Source of the DNA: Pseudomonas tructae
Lineage (GTDB): Bacteria; Pseudomonadota; Gammaproteobacteria; Pseudomonadales; Pseudomonadaceae
Assembly (NCBI RefSeq): GCF_004214895.1
Contig: NZ_CP035952.1
Location: 2,924,501-2,988,500 of the forward strand
Reading direction: 5' to 3'
Length of the DNA: 64,000 nucleotides
Position 1 is the stretch's first letter. Each line of letters opens with the position of its first letter. Below, one piece after another: positions 19,128 through 32,046 of this stretch. The notes under the pieces are model-generated. The model was not told the origin of the DNA and searched no databases. It was given only the letters and a program-made list of their open reading frames with translations. The position numbers were made by a program, and so were the translations under genes.

Positions 19128-19598
19128 TTAACGGTATTGGTTGACTTGCACGCGCTGACCGTTGCCAGCCTGGATCACCGAGCTTGAAAGCCCGCTGCCG
19201 GCTTGTTCGATGCTGGCGCTGTTGCTGTTGCCGTACTGTTCGATCTGCGCGCGGTTGTTGCTGCCGCTCTGGCTGATCGAGGCGTTGTTGCCGTAGCCCT
19301 GCTGGTTGATCGTGGCCATCAGGTCGTTGCCTTGTTGCAGGATGTACGCCTCCTGGGCGCCGCCTTGCTGGACGATGCGCCCGAGCAGGGCCTGGCCGTC
19401 CTGGCCAATGGCGGCGCGGTTGGCCTGGCCGTTCTGCTCGACCTGGGCTAGCTGGCCGCTTGAAGGCGCCAGCGGCTGCATCGACAGCTCGCCCAGGTCG
19501 CTGCCCATGGCCAGGTCAGCGTTATCCAGCAAATCGTCGGCCAGGGCGGCCTGACCGATCAGGGTCAGGCTCAACAACAAACCGGTCAGGCGCGCCAT
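19128..19598 (-). CDS. csgB: Curli nucleator, CsgB-like
   Basis: A 156-residue secreted protein with a signal peptide ending near AALA and about four curlin repeats (VEQNGQANRAAIGQDG, INQQGYGNNASISQSGSNN, IEQYGNSNSASIEQAGSG). Its length and repeat number match CsgB. It ends with a basic tail (VQVNQYR), like the arginine-containing terminal repeat of E. coli CsgB that anchors the nucleator to the cell. It lies between the large surface protein gene and csgA. AGGAG precedes the start at normal spacing. It probably nucleates polymerisation of the long CsgA. CsgA and CsgB roles are assigned from length and repeat number, so the exact roles are inference. Confidence 0.85.
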   Translation of the reverse strand: MARLTGLLLSLTLIGQAALADDLLDNADLAMGSDLGELSMQPLAPSSGQLAQVEQNGQANRAAIGQDGQALLGRIVQQGGAQEAYILQQGNDLMATINQQGYGNNASISQSGSNNRAQIEQYGNSNSASIEQAGSGLSSSVIQAGNGQRVQVNQYR

Positions 19599-19614
19599 GG
19601 TCGTTCTCCTGCGG

Positions 19615-21846
19615 TTATTGCACGGTGACTGGCACGCTGCGCACGGTGCCCTGGCTGCTGCGAATGGTCGCCGTCGGCGCTGCCGTCGGGATCACCGTGG
19701 TGCTGTTGCTCACCGTCAGCCGCCAGCGTCCGGTCAGTGGCACCGGTGTACTGCCCAGGGTGACCAACCCGCTCGGGGTGGTGACCTGCACGGTGATGGT
19801 GTTGCCGGTGGTCACCGACGAAGTGCCGGAGATGTCCCAGTTGTAGCGGTTGTTGGACCGTGCGGTGACCGTTGCCGCCGTCACTGCGAAGGTTTCCGCC
19901 GCGGGCCGTGGCGACACCTGCACGGTCACCGTGGCCGGTGCCGACAACGCACCGAGGCTGTCGCGGGCGATGTAGGTGAAGGTGGCGGTGAAGGCGCTGG
20001 TGACGGTGGCCGGCGGGGTGTAGGTGACCTGGCTGCCGTCGGTGCTCACCGTGCCGCGTCCGGGGGCTGGCTGGCCGACACTGGCGACCGCCAGTGGCAG
20101 GTTACCTTCCGGGTCTGTGTCGTTGCCCAGCACGTTGATCGGCAAGGTCACGCCTAGCGTCGCGGCGCTGTCATTGACGGCGGTCGGCGCCTGGTTCGGG
20201 GCGACGTTGACGGTCACCGTGGTCAGCGCCGATTTCAGCCCCTTGCTGTCCTGGGCGCGGTAGCTGAAGGTGGCCACCAGAGGTGCATTGACCACCGCCG
20301 GTGGGGTGTAGGTGACTGCGACGCTGCCGTTGAGCGCTACCGTGCCCTGGCCGCTGGCCGGCTGGGTGAGGTCGCTGATGCTCAGGGGCACGTCGCCATC
20401 CGGGTCGCTGTCGTTGGCCAAGAGGCTCAGGCTCAGTGGCACACCAAAGCTGGTGCTGCCGCTGTCGGCCTGGGCCACCGGTGGCCGGTTGGCGGCCTCG
20501 ACCGGTGCATTACCGACCACCACCACCGGCTCGCTGTCGCTGCCGCCGGCGGCGGATTTGACCGTGACCGTGGCCGGTGGTTGCGTCAGGTCGTTGACCG
20601 TCAGGGTCTGCACGGTGCCGGATTTAGACAGCCGGCCATAGCCCTGGGCGACCAGGTCGGGCACCTGCACTTCATCGCTGGAACTGGCCTCGATGCGCAG
20701 GCGCTTGTTGGCCCAGTCATAGCGCGCGGTGGTCACCTTGACCACATCGCTGAGCTTGCTCGACAGCGCCGTAGGGCGGGTGGCACCGGTCGGGTCGGTG
20801 GCGGTCAGTACCACCACCGCAGGCGGTGCGGCGTTGCTCAGGTGCTGGGCGAAGAACAGGCCGTTGTTGTCGGCCAGCAGGTTGAACTGGCACGGCGAGG
20901 GCGGTGTGCCCGGTACCAGCGCCAGGGTTTGCCGCAGGCACAGGCTGGCATTGTTCGGGGCCTTGGCGAACACCTCGATGCGGGTGCCGGCGCTGGTGCG
21001 ACGGTAGCTGGCCCGTTGCAGTTCGGCCGGGGTCTGCTGGCGGGGGTCGAGGACCTTGCCGGAGACGGTGAACAGGTTGGTCTGGATCGTCCCGGCCGGA
21101 CCCTGGATACGCACGAAGTTGGTGTTGTTGGGGCTGCCGGTGACCGCCTCGGTGATGTTCGGGTCGCCGATGTAGGTTTCGCTGGCGCCGGTATCCGGGT
21201 TGATCTCGCTGTAGGGCCCGCCAACCCCGCGCAGGAACGGCCCGACGGCGCCGTTGAGCACGCCGCTGAAGTCGCCCGGGGCGCCGATGCCGACGTCACG
21301 GGTGATGTTGATCGCGCGCCGCCCGGGTGCGGTGACATTGACCGTTTCCACGCCATAGGGGTGGGTGATCACGTAGGTGCCCGCCTGGGGCACCGAGACC
21401 CGGATGCGAATACGGGCGAAGCTCTGCTGGTCGCCGTCCACCGGGTTCTCGCTGGCGAACGCGGCTTCGATGCCGGCGACATAAACGTCCAGTTCATAGC
21501 CACTGTTGCCCACCGCCGGGATCGCGGTTTCGGCCAGGTACCAGAACATCTCCGGCGGCCAGTTGTCGGGGAATACCAGCGGCAGGGCATCGTCATAGAC
21601 GCCAGGCTCGGGCAGCAGTGTGCACATGTAGTTGGGCGGGACCGAAACCGGTACCCGCGAGCTTGCCGCCCGCGACTGGCACAGCTCCAGCGACAAGTTG
21701 CCATGGTCCTGGTACCACATCGGGTAACGCCCGGTGGCCAGGGTATAGGGGCCGGGGTCGACCGCCTTGAGGCCGGCCCAGGCAGTGCCGGCCAGCGAAA
21801 GGGAAAGCCCGGCTGCGCAGAGCGCCAGGCGTGGCCAATTGTTCAT
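19615..21846 (-). CDS. Curli-associated secreted protein with two cadherin-like repeats
   Basis: A 743-residue secreted protein of unknown function. The signal peptide is MNNWPRLALCAAGLSLSLAG followed by TAWA. The start at 21846 is chosen because AGGAGG lies just upstream and gives this signal peptide; the ATG at 21885 has no such site. The N-terminal ~440 residues are homologous to the whole protein encoded next door (VDPGPY, WYQD, HPYGVETVNV, GRRAINITRDVGIG, FLRGVGGPYSEINPDTGAS). Then come a GGSDSEPVVVV segment and two bacterial Ig/cadherin-like repeats with LLANDSDPDGDVPLS and VLGNDTDPEGNLPLA. The last ~90 residues are a further beta-rich stretch. It is the second gene of the curli subunit operon and may be a fibre-associated adhesin or matrix protein. 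I do not recognise a named family for the N-terminal domain. Confidence 0.75.
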   Translation of the reverse strand: MNNWPRLALCAAGLSLSLAGTAWAGLKAVDPGPYTLATGRYPMWYQDHGNLSLELCQSRAASSRVPVSVPPNYMCTLLPEPGVYDDALPLVFPDNWPPEMFWYLAETAIPAVGNSGYELDVYVAGIEAAFASENPVDGDQQSFARIRIRVSVPQAGTYVITHPYGVETVNVTAPGRRAINITRDVGIGAPGDFSGVLNGAVGPFLRGVGGPYSEINPDTGASETYIGDPNITEAVTGSPNNTNFVRIQGPAGTIQTNLFTVSGKVLDPRQQTPAELQRASYRRTSAGTRIEVFAKAPNNASLCLRQTLALVPGTPPSPCQFNLLADNNGLFFAQHLSNAAPPAVVVLTATDPTGATRPTALSSKLSDVVKVTTARYDWANKRLRIEASSSDEVQVPDLVAQGYGRLSKSGTVQTLTVNDLTQPPATVTVKSAAGGSDSEPVVVVGNAPVEAANRPPVAQADSGSTSFGVPLSLSLLANDSDPDGDVPLSISDLTQPASGQGTVALNGSVAVTYTPPAVVNAPLVATFSYRAQDSKGLKSALTTVTVNVAPNQAPTAVNDSAATLGVTLPINVLGNDTDPEGNLPLAVASVGQPAPGRGTVSTDGSQVTYTPPATVTSAFTATFTYIARDSLGALSAPATVTVQVSPRPAAETFAVTAATVTARSNNRYNWDISGTSSVTTGNTITVQVTTPSGLVTLGSTPVPLTGRWRLTVSNSTTVIPTAAPTATIRSSQGTVRSVPVTVQ

Positions 21847-21881
21847 GCTGCCTCCTGCTACGGGACGTGGCGTAAGAGTGT

Positions 21882-23228
21882 TCATGGCACGAGCACCACT
21901 TCTTCGCTGTCGCTACCGCCGTTGGCGCTGGTCACCGTGACCTTGGCGGGCGGAATCGGCGACAGGCCGGTGGTGAGGGTCTTGACCGCGCCATTGCCGC
22001 TCAGGGTGCCGATCGTGGCGCCGTTGCCGGTGCTGGCGCTGAGCACCGGTGGGCTGGTTTCGTCGCTGGTGCTGGCCACCAGGGTCAGTTGCCCGGAAGC
22101 CAGGCTGAACTCGGCGCGCTGGATCACCACCAGGTCGGTCAGTGGCAGGGTGACGGTGGTGGGCGTGCTGCTGGGGATCGCCAGGTGGTTGTCGGCAGTC
22201 ACCTGCAGGTTCATCGGCAGCGCCGGGTTGAGCACCGACTGGGCGTACCAGGCGCCGGTACTGTTGGCCTCGCTTAACTCCAGGACGGGCGTCTGGCTGC
22301 TCAGGGTGGCGCTGGCCGGTGGCGGTGGAGCTTGCACGAACACATCCTGCTGGGCGCGCAGGTCGCCGTTCTCGCTGTGGCGCGAGTAGGTGCTGCGCTG
22401 GGCGATCACCGGCGTTGGCCGCGCCACTTGCGACAACTTGCCCGAGACTGCAAACAGCTCGGTGCGCAGGTCCAGGCCGTTGGGCCCCTCGATGCGCACG
22501 AAGTTGGTGTTGAACGGGCTGCCGGTCACTGCCTCTTCAAGGTTCGGGTCGCCGATGAAGCGTTCGCTGGCGCCGGTGGCCGGATTGGTTTCGTTGTACG
22601 GGCCGCCCACACCGCGCAGGAACGGGCCGACATCGCCCTTGAGCGCGCCGGTGTAGGTTTTCGGCGAGCCGATGCCGATGTCGCGGGTCATGTTGATCGC
22701 CCGCCGCCCGGCTGCCGGCACATCGAAGACTTCGACGCCGTAGGGGTGGGTGACGATGTAGGTGCCGGCAGTGGGCACATCGACGCGGATACGCACCCGG
22801 GCGAAGCTGACTTGATCACCATCCACTACATCTTCGGCGGCGAAGGCGGCCTCGATGGCGGTACCGTAGCTCAGGTCGATGCCACGGGCGGCGTCGACGA
22901 TGGCGGCATCGGCGGTAAACCAGAAGGTTTCATCGGGGTAGTTGCCCGGGAAACTGATCGGCTGGGTGTCGTCGAACACCCCGGGAGCCGGGTTGAGCAC
23001 GCACATGTAGGAGGGCGCGCCGGGGGCGCCGGGCACCCGTGAACTGACCGCCTTGGTCAGGCACAAGTCCAGCACCCGGCCATGGGTGTCCTGGTACCAG
23101 GCGGCAAAGCCACCGGTTGCCGGCAGGTACGGGCCGGGGTCTACTTCGAACAGTGCGGCCTGGGCCGGTGCCTGGATAATGCTCGCCAGGATCAGCACAG
23201 CCAGTGGGTGGGGCGTTGGACGGTGCAT
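21882..23228 (-). CDS. Curli-associated secreted protein, first gene of the operon
   Basis: A 448-residue secreted protein, paralogous to the N-terminal part of the next gene (shared VDPGPY, WYQD, SSRVP, HPYGVE, GRRAINMTRDIGIG, FLRGVGGPYNETNPATGAS). The signal peptide ends near APAQA. It ends NGGSDSEEVVLVP, the same GGSDSE junction that precedes the cadherin-like repeats in the paralogue, so it looks like the same protein without the repeats. The start at 23228 is chosen over 23246 because it has a better ribosome-binding site and signal peptide. A sigma-54-type promoter lies 55 bases upstream. The function is unknown. Conservation of the pair with curlin genes suggests a role in fibre assembly or cell-surface attachment. 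Confidence 0.75.
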   Translation of the reverse strand: MHRPTPHPLAVLILASIIQAPAQAALFEVDPGPYLPATGGFAAWYQDTHGRVLDLCLTKAVSSRVPGAPGAPSYMCVLNPAPGVFDDTQPISFPGNYPDETFWFTADAAIVDAARGIDLSYGTAIEAAFAAEDVVDGDQVSFARVRIRVDVPTAGTYIVTHPYGVEVFDVPAAGRRAINMTRDIGIGSPKTYTGALKGDVGPFLRGVGGPYNETNPATGASERFIGDPNLEEAVTGSPFNTNFVRIEGPNGLDLRTELFAVSGKLSQVARPTPVIAQRSTYSRHSENGDLRAQQDVFVQAPPPPASATLSSQTPVLELSEANSTGAWYAQSVLNPALPMNLQVTADNHLAIPSSTPTTVTLPLTDLVVIQRAEFSLASGQLTLVASTSDETSPPVLSASTGNGATIGTLSGNGAVKTLTTGLSPIPPAKVTVTSANGGSDSEEVVLVP

Positions 23229-23282
23229 GAGTCTTCCCTCTTGCAATCGGGCCCATGGACTTGGGTCGTCTGCACAGGCATC

Positions 23283-23298
23283 GGCAACATCCGTACCA
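23283..23298 (-). promoter_or_regulatory. Putative sigma-54 promoter of the curli subunit operon
   Basis: Read on the minus strand this is TGGTACGGATGTTGCC, with the invariant GG and GC exactly 10 bases apart and 11 of 12 specified positions or near matches to TGGCACG-N4-TTGCW. Transcription would start about 40 bases before the first gene of the curli operon. A CCCC-N6-GGGG box lies ~95 bases upstream. Confidence 0.7.
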
Positions 23299-23389
23299 AC
23301 ACACTGTCAAAGCGCCGCAGACCGCGGGGGGCAAGGGCTTGCCGGGGCAATACCCGGTCGTCGTCGCAGGCCAGGGGAAGGGGCGTGAG

Positions 23390-23404
23390 CCCCAGGGTTG
23401 GGGG
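23390..23404. promoter_or_regulatory. Putative enhancer box between the curli operon and mnxS1
   Basis: CCCCAGGGTTGGGGG fits the CCCC-N6-GGGG pattern seen upstream of other sigma-54-like promoters in this window. It lies ~95 bases upstream of the curli promoter and 74 bases before mnxS1, so it could serve either gene. Confidence 0.55.
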
Positions 23405-23477
23405 CAAGTGGGGAAAGCCTGCGGGGATTTTCCCGGGCTGGGCTATAACCTATGGAGTGTTCATTCAGGAGTCAGTG

Positions 23478-24932
23478 ATGAGCAGCCAGCCGCACCTCGA
23501 TTCGTCGCCTGCAAGCATCGCAAGCCCAGCACCTGCCAGCGGGCGCAAGCCGTTCGACTTGCTGCGCTGGTATGCCTTCGTGAGCCTTGCGATCATCCTC
23601 TCGGTGGCGGTGGGCCTGGGGTTGATCTCCAGCCGCTTCGTCATCAATGAAAGCGTCGAGCGCGATGCCTTGCTCACCGCCCAGTTCATCCAGGCGATTG
23701 CCCAGGCTGAAGTGCGCCACGTCTCGATTCCCAACGTGCGTACCATGGGCGAGCTGCTCGACCCACGGCTGGACCAGGCCTTCCCCGACGTCGACCCGCA
23801 GGCGCGACGCAGCGCCCGGGGCGAGTTTCTCGACCATGTCGCGCACCTGCCTGACGTGCTGCTGGCCAATATCTACGCCCCGGACCGCCTGGTGATCTGG
23901 TCGAGCAACCCGGCGTTGGTGGGCAAGATGATCGAAGCCGACGATGACCTGGACCATGCTTTCGATCAGAAAATGCGGGTGTCGGCCAGCTATCACAATG
24001 TCGACCAGGCGCGTGCCGAGCAGAAGTTCATCACCCCGCCCGAACAGCTGTTCATCGAGAACTACATCCCGTTGTTCGACGCCGACGGCAACAACGTCAC
24101 GGCCATGGTCGAGATCTACAAGGAGCCTCACGACCTGATCCTGCGTATCGAGCGCGGCTTGCTGCTGATCTGGCTGGCCACCGCCATCGGTGCGGGGCTG
24201 GTGTACATCAGCCTGTACGGCATCATGCGTCGCGCCGCCCGGCAATTGGCGGTGCAGCAAAAGCGCCTGGTCAACAACGAGACCTACGTGGCCCTGGGCG
24301 AGATGTCCTCGGCGGTGGCTCACAGCCTGCGCAATCCCCTGGCGAGCATTCGCTCAAGCGCCGAACTTGCCCAGGAAATCGAAGAGGGCCCGGCGCAGAA
24401 GAACATCGGCGACATCATCAGCCAGGTCGATCGCATGTCGCACTGGGTGCGCGAGTTGCTGCAGTCGTTGCGGCCGCTCGACGACACGGCGGTGCCCGTG
24501 GACCTGCAGCGCGCGTTGCAGGACAGCCTGCAGGGCTTTGCCCCACAGTTGTTGCGCAGCGACGTGCGCCTGCAGTTGGGTGAGATACCTTCGGTTCAGG
24601 TGACCTGCCAGCCGGTGTTGCTCGGGCAGATCTTCACCAGCCTGATCGCCAATGCCCTGGAGGCCATGCCCGAGGGCGGCGAGTTGCGCATCGAGCGTGT
24701 GCGGCAGAGCCGCCAGAGCTTGACGTTGCGCCTGTGCGACAGCGGCAAGGGCATGACCCAGGAGCAGCAAAGCATGGCCTTCAAGCCGTTTTTCACCACC
24801 AAGCAGGGCGGGCTCGGGGTCGGGCTGATGCTGGTGCGGCGGATCATGGAGCGTTTTGGCGGCGCGGTGAAACTGAGCAGTGAAGAGGGCCAGGGGACCT
24901 GTGTGCTGCTGACATTCAAACTGGCCGAATAG
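23478..24932 (+). CDS. mnxS1: Sensor histidine kinase MnxS1
   Basis: A 484-residue membrane kinase with two transmembrane helices (about 27-50, WYAFVSLAIILSVAVGLGL, and 225-247) around a ~170-residue periplasmic sensor. The cytoplasmic part has a HisKA domain with the histidine in MSSAVAHSLRNPLASIRSS and an HATPase domain with SLIANALEAMPEGGE, DSGKGM and FFTTKQGGLGVGL. There is no HAMP or PAS domain that I can see. It is closely similar to the MnxS2-like kinase at 29.1 kb along its whole length. MnxS1, MnxS2 and MnxR are the two-component proteins shown by genetics to be needed for Mn(II) oxidation in P. putida GB-1; the assignment here rests on this pairing and on the adjacent mcoA and mnxR. 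AGGAG lies 6 bases before the ATG at 23478. Confidence 0.8.
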   Translation: MSSQPHLDSSPASIASPAPASGRKPFDLLRWYAFVSLAIILSVAVGLGLISSRFVINESVERDALLTAQFIQAIAQAEVRHVSIPNVRTMGELLDPRLDQAFPDVDPQARRSARGEFLDHVAHLPDVLLANIYAPDRLVIWSSNPALVGKMIEADDDLDHAFDQKMRVSASYHNVDQARAEQKFITPPEQLFIENYIPLFDADGNNVTAMVEIYKEPHDLILRIERGLLLIWLATAIGAGLVYISLYGIMRRAARQLAVQQKRLVNNETYVALGEMSSAVAHSLRNPLASIRSSAELAQEIEEGPAQKNIGDIISQVDRMSHWVRELLQSLRPLDDTAVPVDLQRALQDSLQGFAPQLLRSDVRLQLGEIPSVQVTCQPVLLGQIFTSLIANALEAMPEGGELRIERVRQSRQSLTLRLCDSGKGMTQEQQSMAFKPFFTTKQGGLGVGLMLVRRIMERFGGAVKLSSEEGQGTCVLLTFKLAE

Positions 24933-24947
24933 ACCCACAGGCCATGG

Positions 24948-25123
24948 GTGGGAGCGGGCCTTGCCCCGCGATGCGCCGCGCGGGCGGCGCTCGATCTAAA
25001 GCGCGCTAAAACCTTTGCGGCGTACACCTGGCAGACGCCACCCCATCTCAAGCCGTGCGCCTTGCCGCCATTACCCAATCCAGAGACGTGCAGGTACCCA
25101 TCGCGGGGCAAGCCCGCTCCTAC
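24948..25123. repeat. Wide REP pair with a ~125-base spacer
   Basis: A REP arm starting GTGGGAGCGGGC at 24948 and an inverted arm ending GGGGCAAGCCCGCTCCTAC at 25123 enclose unique sequence that is itself rich in palindromic GC runs (CGCCGCGCGGGCGGCG). The spacing is wider than in the other REP doublets here. Confidence 0.75.
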
Positions 25124-25126
25124 TTT

Positions 25127-25140
25127 CCCCGGTTCTGGGT
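25127..25140. promoter_or_regulatory. Weak enhancer-like box upstream of mcoA
   Basis: CCCCGGTTCTGGGT is one base short of the CCCC-N6-GGGG pattern. It lies 80 bases before the sigma-54-like promoter of mcoA, the same spacing as at mnxG and the curli operon. On its own it would not be convincing. Confidence 0.4.
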
Positions 25141-25219
25141 GAGCCTTTTTATAAAATTAAACATTAAGTATTAGAGTTAACTATCTGATAAATAACATCT
25201 AAATATCTTGATACAGATA

Positions 25220-25235
25220 TGGCCAAGTAATTGCA
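25220..25235 (+). promoter_or_regulatory. Putative sigma-54 promoter of mcoA
   Basis: TGGCCAAGTAATTGCA has TGGC and TTGCA elements with GG and GC 10 bases apart. It lies 36 bases before the mcoA start codon and behind an AT-rich stretch. MnxR, an NtrC-family activator encoded nearby, is the obvious candidate to act here. Confidence 0.7.
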
Positions 25236-25270
25236 CAACGACATTACCGGTCCCAAATCTGGTGAAGATA

Positions 25271-28051
<2,781 letters not shown>

Positions 28052-28066
28052 CCGGGGGAGGTTGCC

Positions 28067-29002
28067 ATGGGCGTTATCGCGCGGTGCCTGGCGTTGCTGT
28101 GGTTGTGCCTGAGCCTGCCGGGGCTGGCCGAGGAGGCCACACCCTGGGGGGCGCAGTACTTCCCCAACACCGAATTGATCGACCAGGACGGTGAACACCT
28201 GCGGTTTTTCGACGACCTGATCAAGGACAAGGTGGTGGTGATCAACTTCATCTTCACCGGTTGTGGCGACTCCTGCCCGCTGGAAACCGCGCGCCTGCGC
28301 CAAGTCCAGCAACTGCTGGGCGAGCGGGTCGGGCGTGAGGTGTTCTTCTACTCCATCAGCATCGACCCGCTCAGTGACAGCCCCGAGGTACTCAAGGCCT
28401 ACGCCGGCAAGTTCAAGGTTGGGCCCGGCTGGCGCTTTTTGACTGGTGACAAGCAGCAGATCGATGCCCTGCGGCGCACCCTGGGCCTGTTTATCGAAGG
28501 TGTCGACAACGGCCGCAGCCGCGACCATAACCTCAGCCTGATCGTCGGCAACCAGGCCACCGGGCGCTGGATGAAGGCCTCGCCCTTTGAAAACCCGTGG
28601 ATTCTTGCCGACCAGTTGGCCAACAGCCTGCAGAACTGGAAACAGCCCAGCAGCGAGCAAAGCTACGCCGACGCCCCGCAGATCCGCCCGCCGAGCAGCG
28701 GCGAGGAGCTGTTTCGCACCCGTTGTGCGGCCTGTCACAGCCTTGGCCCGGAGGATGGTCAAAGCTCCGGCCTGCGCGCGGTCGGCCCCGACCTGTTGGG
28801 GGTGACCCGGCGCCGTGAGCACCGCTGGCTGAGCCGCTGGATTCGCGAGCCCGACCGCATGCTCGCCGAACACGACCCCCAGGCCATGGCGCTCTACCAG
28901 CAGTTCAACGCCGTGGCGATGCCCAACCTGCGCCTGGGCGAGGACGATGCCCAGGCCCTGCTGACGTTTCTTGAAGAGGAGGCCGTGCGCCAGCTGCAAT
29001 AG
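28067..29002 (+). CDS. SCO1/SenC-cytochrome c fusion protein
   Basis: A 311-residue periplasmic protein. After a signal peptide (to LPGLA, about 21) comes a SCO1/SenC thioredoxin-like domain with the copper-binding CxxxC in FTGCGDSCPLE, near residue 66, and the distal histidine in RSRDHNLSLIV. The C-terminal ~100 residues are a class I cytochrome c with CAACHS haem attachment and a likely axial Met in VAMPNLRL. SCO proteins deliver copper to cuproenzymes; the fused haem domain could reduce the copper or thiols. The gene lies 15 bases after mcoA and is probably cotranscribed with it, so McoA is the likely client. Two further SCO proteins occur in the mnxG operon but without haem domains. Confidence 0.87.
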   Translation: MGVIARCLALLWLCLSLPGLAEEATPWGAQYFPNTELIDQDGEHLRFFDDLIKDKVVVINFIFTGCGDSCPLETARLRQVQQLLGERVGREVFFYSISIDPLSDSPEVLKAYAGKFKVGPGWRFLTGDKQQIDALRRTLGLFIEGVDNGRSRDHNLSLIVGNQATGRWMKASPFENPWILADQLANSLQNWKQPSSEQSYADAPQIRPPSSGEELFRTRCAACHSLGPEDGQSSGLRAVGPDLLGVTRRREHRWLSRWIREPDRMLAEHDPQAMALYQQFNAVAMPNLRLGEDDAQALLTFLEEEAVRQLQ

Positions 29003-30575
29003 AGGCAAAATACTATCACTGCACCCCAGGCCATTAGTTTTGATATACGACGCCTGCCGGCGCGCTGGGCTATAAGTTCTAAGAAAAAAGCATGCACGGC
29101 AGGATCAGACCCGATGCAGATGCTCAACAAGAAACTGGCCGATGAGGGCCCCGACAGTCAGGCTACCCGCCAACCCTTGCGCCAGTTCAACCTGTTGCGC
29201 TGGTTCTCGCTGGTCAGCCTGTTGATCATCGCTTCGGTGGCAGGCGGGTTGGGCTATGTGTCAACGCGCTTCGTGGTCACCGACAGCGTCGAGCGCGATG
29301 CCATGCTCACCGCCCAGTTCATCCAGGCCATGGCCCAGGCCGAAGTGCGCCACTCGCGCATCCCGCCGGGTACCACCATGGGCGAGTTGCTCGACCCGCG
29401 CCTGGACCAGCATCACCCTAGCGTCACCCCGACCCTGGCCGAATCCACCCGGGTGGAATTTCTCGACCATGTCGAGCATCTGCCCGACACCTTGCTGGCC
29501 AATGTCTACGCGCTGGACCGGACCATCGTCTGGTCGACCAACCCGGAACTGATCGGCAAGAAAATCGAAGGCGATGATGATCTTGACCAGTCCTTCGAGT
29601 CGAAGGTGGCGGTGTCGGCCAGCTATCACAAGGCCGACGAAGACCGCGAAGAACAGAAGTTCCAGCGCGAGCCGCAGTACCTGTTCATCGAAAACTACAT
29701 CCCCATGTTCGACAGCCAGGGCAAGAAGGTGCTGTCGATGGTCGAGGTGTACAAGGAACCCCAGGACCTGGTGCGGCGCATCCAGCGCGGTTATGTGCTG
29801 ATCTGGGCTTCGACTCTGCTGGGAGGGGCGTTGATCTACTTTGGCCTGTTCTGGATCGTGCGCCGCGCGGCGAGCATGCTGCAGACCCAGCAAACTCAGC
29901 TGGTGGCCAGCGAAACCTTTGTCGCCCTGGGCGAGATGTCCTCGACAGTGGCCCACAGCCTGCGCAATCCGCTGGCCAATATCCGCTCCAGCGCCGAGCT
30001 GGCCCAGGACATTGCCAGCGCGCCTGCGCAAAAGAACATCAGCGACATCATCAGCCAGGTTGACCGCATGTCGCGTTGGGTACGCGACTTGCTGGTATCG
30101 CTGCGGCCAATGAACGACGATGCCGAAGCGGTCGAGCTGGTGGCGGCGATCGATGACACCCGTCATGCCTATGCCCAGCAACTGGAGCGGCACAAGGTCC
30201 TGGTGCAGGTCGACACGCCAGAGGTGGCCTGGGTGATCAGCCAACCAGTGTTGCTTACCCAGATTCTCAACAGCCTGTTCGCCAACGCCCTGGAAGCCAT
30301 GCCCAGCGGTGGGCGGCTGGAGCTGGCGGTGCACAGCCTTGAAGACGGCCGGCAACTGCAACTGACCTTGAGCGACACCGGCAAGGGCATGACCCAGCAG
30401 CAGGAACGGATGGTCTTCAAGCCGTTTTTCACCACCAAACAGGGCGGCCTCGGCGTCGGCCTGGTGCTGGTCAAGCGGATCATGGAACGTTTTGGCGGCT
30501 CGGTGAGCCTGGCCAGCCGCGAAGAGGAAGGAACCCGTGTTTGCCTGATCTTCAACGGTGCAGTGGGAGGGGAAC

Positions 30576-32000
<1,425 letters not shown>

Positions 32001-32010
32001 TGCGGGCCGC

Positions 32011-32034
32011 ATCGCGGGGCAAGCCCGCTCCCAC
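32011..32034. repeat. Single REP element
   Basis: ATCGCGGGGCAAGCCCGCTC followed by CCAC is a single REP arm between the converging ends of mnxR and tenA, 11 bases after the mnxR stop codon. Confidence 0.8.
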
Positions 32035-32046
32035 TTGTCCCGCGAA

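Larger units (their letters stand above)
24933..25270. other. Intergenic region upstream of mcoA, 338 bases
   Basis: The region holds two inverted REP arms with a spacer of about 125 bases, a possible enhancer box, an AT-rich stretch at 25140-25219 that could bend easily or bind IHF, and a sigma-54-like promoter. I find no convincing gene in it. Confidence 0.6.

Noticed and set aside
17732..19598. Regularly spaced repeats that might suggest a CRISPR-like array
   Set aside because: The periodicity comes from curlin repeats in translated protein; there is no direct DNA repeat with unique spacers.
29003..29113. A sigma-54 promoter before mnxS2
   Set aside because: No GG-N10-GC match was found; only the shared GCTGGGCTATAA motif is visible.
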